Part shown: in pieces, positions 43,529-49,843 of the stretch
Layout of the letters: every line of letters begins with the position of its first letter
Position numbering within the stretch: the stretch's first letter is position 1
Source of the DNA: Candidatus Merdinaster equi
GTDB taxonomy: Bacteria > Bacillota > Clostridia > Lachnospirales > Lachnospiraceae
NCBI GenBank assembly: GCA_018064935.1
Contig: JAGHUF010000019.1
Coordinates: 1-49,843, forward strand
Length of the DNA: 49,843 nucleotides
Direction: 5' to 3'
Notes under the pieces: model-generated
The model's database searches: none
What the model was told of the DNA's origin: nothing
The model's input: only the letters and a program-made list of their open reading frames with translations
Made by a program: the position numbers and the translations under genes

Positions 43529-45753
43529 TTCTCTTCACACAAATAAATCAGCTTACCCATGTAATCGCCCCATGGGTTCTGAATTATAAGTCCTGCCTTC
43601 ATAAGTTCTTCGCCAGTATATATCTCGCGAATTCCCTCACCCTTTGAAGTATCAGCTGTATCATCCACGTAAGTCAGTTTATATTTCTTATTAGCGTCCA
43701 GTCCCTGCAATTTCACATTTCGTGAATGGCAGTTAGCTCTGTTTATTACCTGCACAAAGGTGAGGAGTGCTTCTTTTTTATCCTTAGTGACAACCATATA
43801 TGCATCGTATTTATGATTTTCACTATATGAAGCAAGTCTGTAATAATCGCCTTCCCTCACAATATCATTGTAGCTGTGATACATCTTAACCTGTGAAGGA
43901 ATCATGTCCCTGTCTGCCTCTGGAATCTTCGTCACATCAAGCTCATATCCGAATGTGCCGGCCAGCGCAACATAGCCTCTCGTAGCAAATGGAGTATTTC
44001 TGCCAACAGTGTGGTTTGGACAGTCACTCACATGCGCACCCATAGCTGACAGCGGATATACGATGCTGGTTCCCTCCTGAATCTCCAGCCTCTCGATAGC
44101 ATCAGTATCGTCAGAGCACCATATCTGAGGGCTGTAAAACAGCATGCCGGCATCAAATCTTGCACCGCCTCCTGAACAGTTCTCGAGAAGCAGATGTGGG
44201 AACCTGCTGATAAGCTTCTCCTGAAGCTTATAGACACCAAGAACATATCTGTGATACAGTTCACCCTGCCTGTCAGCAGGAAGAGATGCTGAATAGATAT
44301 CAGAAAGCTGCCTGTTCATATCCCATTTAACATATTCGATATTTGCGCTCGAAAGAATTGCCTCAAGGCGACCATATACGTAGTCAACTATTTCCTCTCT
44401 CGTCAAATCAAGCACATACTGATTTCTACACAGTCCCGGTGTTCTGCCAGGAATTGCAATAGCCCAGTCCGGATGCTCTCTATACAGGTCAGAATCCGGC
44501 GAAATCATCTCTGGCTCAAACCATATTCCAAACTTCATTCCGAGCTTATTCACTTCACTCACGAGCTTATCTAACCCGCCTGGCAGTTTATTCTCATTTA
44601 CAAACCAGTCTCCAAGTGAAGAGTTGTCATCATTTCTGTGTCCAAACCATCCATCGTCCATTACAAGCATTTCGATGCCAAGTCTCGATGCCTCCCTGGC
44701 GATGCTTATAAGCTTGTCCGTGTTGAAATCAAAATAGGTTGCTTCCCAGTTATTTATCAGAATAGGGCGCTTCTTGTTCTTATACTCTCCCCTTATGAGG
44801 TGGCGGCGGAAAAGATCATGAAAGCTTCTCGACATGCCTCCAATACCTTCAGATGAATGTACCATAACAACCTCAGGGGCAGTAAATGTCTCTCCCTGTT
44901 CAAGCTTCCATGAAAAATCTTCCGGATGAATTCCCATCATCACTCGGAGATTGTCAAACTGTCCAACACATGTTTTCGCAAGGAAATTGCCTGAATAAAC
45001 GAAGCTCATTCCATAGGCCTCGCCCTGCCTCTGGTCAGCATTATGTGACACGAGTGCCATAAATGGATGCTCCTGATGACTTGACTCCCCACGAATAGAT
45101 GATACCCCCTGGAATCCAAGTGATACCGGGCGTCTATTGATATGTCTCTCTCTTGCCCACGAACCGTGGAGAGTGATGAGATCATAATCCTCATTATCCA
45201 TATCAAAGCTCATACTCATAACGCGAGTTAAGTATATTGGTTTTTCATTATCGTTAATTACTCTGACACTTCGTGCGATGGCATCTGTATCCTCAAAAAC
45301 GCTATAACTCAATACCACTGTGAGTCCGAGAATCTTATCCTCACACACGAGTTCAAGGGTGCTAACCTCGTCTTCATTACCAAATGTAGCCGGAAGACCT
45401 TCAAGCTGTTTTTTGCCCTTATAAATCTTATGCTCTTTGTAAAAGAGTGCCAGCGCACTGGTACCGTTTTCTGTCCTTACACTTATAGCACCTTCTCTGA
45501 AATCTCCAAGACCATGGGTAGGATATTCCATTGGGAAACAATCGAGGAATGACAGTCTGTCTCTGGCATTAACACTCGGAACAAAGGGCGGCTCTGAGCA
45601 TCGCATGAGATATGCAATGTCATGGCTCTCTATTCTCGGTCCATAGTAAATATGTCCGACAAACCCTTCTATATCAACTATTCCTATCACATAACTTGAA
45701 TTCAAAGTGTCCAGTTTGAATACTTTTTCATTTTCGTAATAATTAATTGCCAT
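43525..45753 (-). CDS. GH36 alpha-galactosidase
   Basis: 742 residues, the normal length, without a signal peptide. A beta-sandwich N-domain (about 1-330) precedes the catalytic barrel (about 335-640). The nucleophile Asp478 lies in KWDMNRQ and the acid/base Asp548 in WCSDDTDAIERL, very close to the numbering of the well-studied lactobacillus Mel36A enzyme. Further motifs are MLVMDDGWFGHRNDD and ENCSGGGARFD. It removes alpha-1,6-galactose from galactomanno-oligosaccharides (or raffinose sugars) in the cytoplasm. It follows the small Ig-like gene by 19 bases and is coupled to MATE. Confidence 0.95.
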   Translation of the reverse strand: MAINYYENEKVFKLDTLNSSYVIGIVDIEGFVGHIYYGPRIESHDIAYLMRCSEPPFVPSVNARDRLSFLDCFPMEYPTHGLGDFREGAISVRTENGTSALALFYKEHKIYKGKKQLEGLPATFGNEDEVSTLELVCEDKILGLTVVLSYSVFEDTDAIARSVRVINDNEKPIYLTRVMSMSFDMDNEDYDLITLHGSWARERHINRRPVSLGFQGVSSIRGESSHQEHPFMALVSHNADQRQGEAYGMSFVYSGNFLAKTCVGQFDNLRVMMGIHPEDFSWKLEQGETFTAPEVVMVHSSEGIGGMSRSFHDLFRRHLIRGEYKNKKRPILINNWEATYFDFNTDKLISIAREASRLGIEMLVMDDGWFGHRNDDNSSLGDWFVNENKLPGGLDKLVSEVNKLGMKFGIWFEPEMISPDSDLYREHPDWAIAIPGRTPGLCRNQYVLDLTREEIVDYVYGRLEAILSSANIEYVKWDMNRQLSDIYSASLPADRQGELYHRYVLGVYKLQEKLISRFPHLLLENCSGGGARFDAGMLFYSPQIWCSDDTDAIERLEIQEGTSIVYPLSAMGAHVSDCPNHTVGRNTPFATRGYVALAGTFGYELDVTKIPEADRDMIPSQVKMYHSYNDIVREGDYYRLASYSENHKYDAYMVVTKDKKEALLTFVQVINRANCHSRNVKLQGLDANKKYKLTYVDDTADTSKGEGIREIYTGEELMKAGLIIQNPWGDYMGKLIYLCEEK

Positions 45754-45772
45754 GCCTTGTCTCCCACTTCCA

Positions 45773-46198
45773 TTAATTCATATCTACTATAGTATCAACC
45801 TGCATCGTTGTAAGTCTTATTGTATAACTCTTCTCATCCAAAGGTGCAACCTTGGTTATTTCCAGTGCAGCAGCACCTCCCGACATTCTCATGCCCGCTG
45901 GCTTAATCGTAAAATCCACATTGTACAGATGCTGATCTCCTTCTCCCTCCGGCATCCATAATCTTGGCTTATCGATTACAAACTCCATGTTTATCTCGCT
46001 GTCGCCTTCCATTAACAGACAGGTTTTGGCCATTACTTCTACCTTCGGGAGCTTTGCACCATTAAAAAAAGAGGGATACAGCTGTGCAGAAACCTTATAC
46101 TTAATATCCTCATCCTTACAAATCGGTACTTTTATACTCAGCCTTACGCATCCATTCTCCTGCTCCTGCAAGAAAGATACTTCTCCAATTTTAGCCAT
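45773..46198 (-). CDS. Small beta-sandwich protein, like a stand-alone GH2 Ig-like domain
   Basis: 141 residues, predicted all-beta, cytoplasmic. The segment PRLWMPEGEGDQHLYNVDFTI-like (about 90-110) closely resembles the conserved end of the immunoglobulin-like domain of GH2 enzymes, especially beta-mannosidases (P.LWWP.G.G.Q.LY). No sugar-binding or catalytic domain is present on either side. The ORF is intact, has an AGAGGG ribosome site, and is the first gene of the GH36 unit, so it seems functional rather than debris. It may be an accessory subunit or binder for a mannoside enzyme. I do not recognise a named family. Confidence 0.7.
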   Translation of the reverse strand: MAKIGEVSFLQEQENGCVRLSIKVPICKDEDIKYKVSAQLYPSFFNGAKLPKVEVMAKTCLLMEGDSEINMEFVIDKPRLWMPEGEGDQHLYNVDFTIKPAGMRMSGGAAALEITKVAPLDEKSYTIRLTTMQVDTIVDMN

Positions 46199-46231
46199 AA
46201 TAACCCTCTTTTAATCCCCTTTTTCTTAGTA

Positions 46232-46241
46232 ATTCGTTGTA
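46232..46241 (-). promoter_or_regulatory. Weak candidate operator before the GH36 unit (TACAACGAAT)
   Basis: TACAACGAAT on the minus strand loosely resembles the TAAAACGNTA motif found in the mannan operon. It lies between the kinase-gene terminator and the first gene of the unit. No clear promoter was found in this 59-base stretch. Confidence 0.2.
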
Positions 46242-46253
46242 GCAGCTCGCCAC

Positions 46254-46284
46254 AAAAAAGCGACACGTTTAATCTGTGTCGCTT
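46254..46284 (-). terminator. Intrinsic terminator after the hybrid kinase gene
   Basis: AAGCGACAC and GTGTCGCTT form a perfect 9-bp stem with a 9-base loop, followed by TTTTTT on the minus strand. The 5' arm of the transcript overlaps the kinase stop codon (46283-46285). Confidence 0.88.
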
Positions 46285-47896
46285 ATTCCTCATAATAAAT
46301 TCTATCTGACGGTATAAATCGTTTTATTACATTCTCAAGTTGCCCATAGTTCATTGGTTTTCCAAGGTATTCATCAAAGCCCTGGGCCATGAGTTCTTCC
46401 CTCATTCCATTTATGGCATTAGCGGTTAGAACAACTATCTTGCATCCCGAATCCCTATCGTATCCAGGAATCTCATTTCGAATATGTCCCATGGCCTCAA
46501 TTCCGTCCATTTCAGGCATCATCTGATCCATGAAAATAATCTCATATTTCTTCTCTTTGCACATCTCAATTGCTTGAGCACCGCTCGTTGCAGTATCTGT
46601 AATTAATCCATACTGCTTCATAACATTGCTGGCAACCTTGAGATTCATTCTGCTGTCATCAACAATCAGCACCTGAGTATCCCGAACTTTAAGATTACCT
46701 ATGCTCGTTGATACCTCAGTAGATTTTCCTTCGAAAGACCAGCGCATCGGTTCAGAATCCAGCACCTTCTGCGGTATCACTATCGTGAAGGTTGAACCCT
46801 TGCCATACTCCGAGGCAACAGTTATATCTCCGCCCATAAGCCTGGTATATCCCATGGCAATTGCAAGGCCAAGTCCTGTTCCTTCTACTCCCTCATGAAT
46901 CTTCTGATCAACCTGTGCAAAGCTGTCAAATAATCGTGGCAGATCCTCCGCCTTTATTCCGCATCCCGTATCTGTAACCTTGAAAATAATATTTACAATG
47001 TCATCATTCTTTTTTTCGGCACTAATATCAAATGTAACCGAACCTGAATTGGTATACTTAACCGCATTGTTCAGTATATTTATCAGGACTCCTCTTATTC
47101 TGACCTTATCACCATACAGCTTGCATGGAATTGTTCCGTCAACATTAACCTTGAAGTCAAGCTTCTTCTCCATCACCTGAGTTCTGATAATAAGAGAAAC
47201 ATCCTGAAGCATTCTGGCTATATAATATGAATCCTCAATGATTTCCATCTTGCCGGATTCAATTTTGGAAATATCCAATATGTCATTAACAATTGCAAGA
47301 AGTCCCTGCGATGATATCTTAATATCCCTTGCATACTCCTTGGCAACGTCAGGAAGATTATCTATCTTGAGCATAAGCTCGGACAGACCAATGATTGCAT
47401 TCATCGGCGTTCTGATTTCATGCGACATATTTGCAAGAAATGCAGATTTTGAACGATTCGCCGCCTCCGTTTTCTCAATCATCTCCTGAAGCTTCTTATT
47501 CTTTTCGAACTCTTCAGTAAGATCCTTTACTGCTATTATATATCCTATATGCTGGTTCCCTGGCACATCTTCATCTGACTCATACAACTTGTCAATCTGG
47601 ACATATCCATAATATGAAGGATTACCAACATAGCATTTACAAACACTATGATCTCCCTCGAATGAAAACAGGTCTACATCTTCATCATTTACTACATCAT
47701 GTATCGTATACTCGAGGGCTTCTACTCTGGATTCAACTAGACGAAATTTTTCGAGAGCAATCTTATTGGCAAGGCAAATAGTCCCACTTGCATCAACAAC
47801 AATCATGGGCAGTGACAAAGAATTGTATAGTTTCTTTGGGCTTTGCAGAATAACATCTGCAGTCTTTGATTTGTTACCCTTTGTCCTATTGGCCAT
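46283..47896 (-). CDS. Soluble hybrid sensor histidine kinase (PAS-HisKA-HATPase-REC)
   Basis: 537 residues without transmembrane segments. A PAS-like domain covers about 20-130 and a short coiled coil about 130-155. HisKA follows with the phospho-acceptor His159 in MSHEIRTPMNAI. The HATPase_c domain (about 265-395) has NNAVKYT, DTGCGIK and GTGLGLAI boxes, and a C-terminal receiver (about 412-530) has Asp457 in FMDQMMPEMDG. No Hpt or output domain is present, so signal must pass to separate partners. The ribosome site is weak. Adjacent genes suggest no specific signal; a link to the mannan unit downstream is possible only by position. Confidence 0.9.
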   Translation of the reverse strand: MANRTKGNKSKTADVILQSPKKLYNSLSLPMIVVDASGTICLANKIALEKFRLVESRVEALEYTIHDVVNDEDVDLFSFEGDHSVCKCYVGNPSYYGYVQIDKLYESDEDVPGNQHIGYIIAVKDLTEEFEKNKKLQEMIEKTEAANRSKSAFLANMSHEIRTPMNAIIGLSELMLKIDNLPDVAKEYARDIKISSQGLLAIVNDILDISKIESGKMEIIEDSYYIARMLQDVSLIIRTQVMEKKLDFKVNVDGTIPCKLYGDKVRIRGVLINILNNAVKYTNSGSVTFDISAEKKNDDIVNIIFKVTDTGCGIKAEDLPRLFDSFAQVDQKIHEGVEGTGLGLAIAMGYTRLMGGDITVASEYGKGSTFTIVIPQKVLDSEPMRWSFEGKSTEVSTSIGNLKVRDTQVLIVDDSRMNLKVASNVMKQYGLITDTATSGAQAIEMCKEKKYEIIFMDQMMPEMDGIEAMGHIRNEIPGYDRDSGCKIVVLTANAINGMREELMAQGFDEYLGKPMNYGQLENVIKRFIPSDRIYYEE

Positions 47897-48087
47897 TCTT
47901 TCGAAAAAGTCCTTTCAGTGACATATCCTGATTAGATATGCACATAATTATCATCGCATAATCGGCTGTTTTTTATGCAAAATCAGCCAAATAACTTATC
48001 CCTAATTTTCGCACAAGTCACATTCAAACGCCACAAAAAATAAGGTTTGTGATGTATTTTTGTTTGTTTTTCACACTAGCTTTTGAA

Positions 48088-49843
48088 CTAATTTGTGAGA
48101 TTATTACAAAACTGGCTGTTATAAAGGTTATAATAAAAACCTTTTCTATCCATTAATTCTTCATGATTACCCTGTTCAATTATATGCCCATCATTCATCA
48201 CAAGGATCGTATCTGCCTCCCTTATTGTCGACAGTCTGTGTGCAACAATGAAGCTCGTACGCCCCTGCATCATGGCATTAAAGGCTTTCTGAATTCGTAT
48301 TTCAGTTCTCGTATCTATAGAAGACGTCGCCTCATCAAGAATTAGCATAGGTGGAAGACATAGCATTACTCTGGTTATACACAGCAGCTGCTTTTGCCCC
48401 TGTGACAATCCACCGCCGTCCTCCTTTATCATCGTATCGTAACCCTGTGGAAGTCTCCTGATAAAACTGTGGGCATGAGCTTTTTTTGCTGCCGCTATGA
48501 CCTCTTCATCAGTAGCATCTTCTTTGCCCATCACAATATTCTCACGAATGGTTCCTTCCTTAAGCCATGTTTCCTGAAGCACCATCCCATAATTCTCTCT
48601 GAGCCTTCTCCTCGGAATATCATAGATACTGGTCCCAGACACCTTAATATCTCCACTGTTTATGTCATAGAATCTCATGAGCAGATTAATAATGGTCGTC
48701 TTACCACAACCCGTTGGTCCAACGATTGCTATTCTGTTTCCACTCTTTACATGCAGATTCAGATCTTCAATCAGTGGTTTATCCTTAACATAGGAAAAAA
48801 ATACATGCTCCAGATCAACATCTCTATCCTTACCTGCTGACAACGCACCAGTATCTACATCTGAAGACTCCGGTCTTTCATCAATCAGCTCAAATACTCT
48901 TCCAGCACACGCCAGGGCATTCTGAAGCTCTGTTATCACTCCGGAAATCTCGTTAAACGGCTTCGTATACTGATTGGCATAGCTGAGGAACGAAGTCAGG
49001 TATCCCACCGAAAAGGTTCCATTTATTACCGATAGCGCACCTGTAAGTCCAACGCTTGTATATACCAGAGAATTGACAAATCTCGTACTTGGATTGGTTG
49101 TCGATGAGAAGAAAATTGCTCGAAGTGAATATTTTTTTAGTTTCTCATTTACCTCATCGAACCTTGCAGTTGCCTGCTTCTCATATCCCAAGCTCTTAAC
49201 CACTTTTTCATTGCCAATCATCTCATCAATCAGAGCAGTCTGCTCTCCTCTTGTCGTAGACTGAAGATTGAACATTGAATAAGTTTTCTTGGCAATAAAA
49301 GCTGCGACAAACAATGATATCGGGGTTATTGCCACAACGACAAGGGCAATTTGCCAGCTGATCAGAACCATAAATATCAGAGTTCCCAGAATCGTCAAAA
49401 CGCCGGTAAATAGTTGGGTGAATCCCATCAATAATCCATCAGAGAAAGTATCAACATCCGCGATAACTCTGCTCACGATGTCCCCATGTGCATGAGTATC
49501 TATGTATCCCACCGGCAGCTTCTGAAGTTTTCTGAATGCCTCGGTGCGGATATCCCGAACTATTATGTAGGTCACATGATTATTGCATACATTCATGAGC
49601 CATTGCATGGCTGCACTGAGTCCAATGCACACACCCATCTTAATGAGAACAGTTATCAGTTTTGCAAAGTCAACATTCCCCTGCCCAATAATCAAATCCA
49701 CAGCATTTCCTGTAAGAATTGGAATATATAACGACAGCAGAACGCTTCCTGTTGCTAAAAGCAGGGACAAAATCACATATCCCAAATGCTTTTTCACATA
49801 TGTAAGTACCCTTTTTAGATTCAGAGCGCCTTTATTATCGGAG
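48088..49843 (-). CDS. ABC exporter (transmembrane plus ATPase), N-terminus cut by window edge
   Basis: The reading frame stays open upstream of a GTG at 49795-49797 to the window end. The extra 15 codons (SDNKGALNLKRVLTY) look like the usual leader of such exporters, so the gene starts outside the window. The transmembrane domain (six helices) covers roughly the first 310 visible residues. The ATPase follows, with Walker A GPTGCGKT, the signature LSQGQKQ and Walker B MLILDEATSSID. The signature has Gln rather than Gly in the third place (LSQGQ), as in many half-transporters of heterodimeric multidrug exporters. A partner half is probably encoded further upstream. Substrate unknown. Confidence 0.92.
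   Translation of the reverse strand, partial: SDNKGALNLKRVLTYVKKHLGYVILSLLLATGSVLLSLYIPILTGNAVDLIIGQGNVDFAKLITVLIKMGVCIGLSAAMQWLMNVCNNHVTYIIVRDIRTEAFRKLQKLPVGYIDTHAHGDIVSRVIADVDTFSDGLLMGFTQLFTGVLTILGTLIFMVLISWQIALVVVAITPISLFVAAFIAKKTYSMFNLQSTTRGEQTALIDEMIGNEKVVKSLGYEKQATARFDEVNEKLKKYSLRAIFFSSTTNPSTRFVNSLVYTSVGLTGALSVINGTFSVGYLTSFLSYANQYTKPFNEISGVITELQNALACAGRVFELIDERPESSDVDTGALSAGKDRDVDLEHVFFSYVKDKPLIEDLNLHVKSGNRIAIVGPTGCGKTTIINLLMRFYDINSGDIKVSGTSIYDIPRRRLRENYGMVLQETWLKEGTIRENIVMGKEDATDEEVIAAAKKAHAHSFIRRLPQGYDTMIKEDGGGLSQGQKQLLCITRVMLCLPPMLILDEATSSIDTRTEIRIQKAFNAMMQGRTSFIVAHRLSTIREADTILVMNDGHIIEQGNHEELMDRKGFYYNLYNSQFCNNLTN

Noticed and set aside
47938-48060. AT-rich repeats and a GGCTG/CAGCC stem upstream of the kinase gene considered as terminator or riboswitch
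   Set aside because: The stem is only 5 bp with a long loop and no T-tract, and no known riboswitch consensus is visible. The 191-bp gap shows no other clear signal.

Overview
This window looks like a low-GC, Gram-positive chromosome from the Lachnospiraceae (Butyrivibrio / Pseudobutyrivibrio / Roseburia type). That is an inference. It rests on AT-rich base use, strong GGAGG ribosome sites, monoderm lipoproteins, the CdaR-like/ftsE/ftsX/M23/S41 gene order, a cortex-hydrolase-like SleB protein, CvfB, and a mannan locus resembling those known in Roseburia. Every recognised gene, including the two cut by the window edges, lies on the minus strand, so transcription runs from high to low coordinates. 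No tRNA, rRNA, CRISPR array or insertion sequence was seen.

Positions 1-16,200 hold housekeeping and envelope genes. These are the N-terminus of uvrB under a LexA-type box, an SPFH/zinc-ribbon protein, and a cell-wall cluster (CdaR-like regulator, ftsE, ftsX, an M23 hydrolase with a long coiled coil, an S41 protease). They are followed by cvfB, a SleB-like hydrolase with SH3 domains, proC, a SpoU-type RNA methyltransferase, pfkA, a membrane EAL protein with a degenerate GGDEF, and a HerA/DUF853-type ATPase. Several intrinsic terminators and three plausible sigma-A-type promoters separate these units.

Positions 16,200-38,052 appear to be one very long mannan-uptake operon of about 22 kb. It starts at a promoter near 38,050 and ends at a strong terminator at 16,166-16,199. 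In transcription order it encodes: a surface GH26 beta-mannanase lipoprotein with a CBM35-like domain; a YesL protein; a 1006-residue solute-binding protein with two jelly-roll domains; a permease pair; an NHL/TPR membrane protein; a Yip1-type membrane protein; a DUF5696 protein; a second permease pair; a lipoprotein with a threefold repeat; a second solute-binding lipoprotein; a second YesL protein; a LacI regulator; a CE17-like acetyl esterase; and mannose-6-phosphate isomerase. No ABC ATPase is encoded with either permease pair.

Positions 38,172-46,284 hold a separately terminated glycosyltransferase and a second catabolic unit: an orphan GH2-type Ig-like domain protein, GH36 alpha-galactosidase, MATE transporter, cellobiose/mannobiose 2-epimerase and GH130 phosphorylase. 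Together the two loci describe a plausible route. GH26 cuts (galacto)(gluco)mannan at the surface, ABC systems import the oligosaccharides, CE17 removes acetyl groups and GH36 removes galactose. The epimerase turns terminal mannobiose into mannosylglucose, GH130 phosphorolyses it to mannose-1-phosphate and glucose, and ManA plus PfkA feed glycolysis.

The right edge carries a soluble hybrid histidine kinase and a multidrug-type ABC exporter cut by the window end. The most interesting and least described parts are the NHL-Yip1-DUF5696 membrane module nested between two permease pairs, the triple-repeat lipoprotein, and the stand-alone GH2-like Ig domain.
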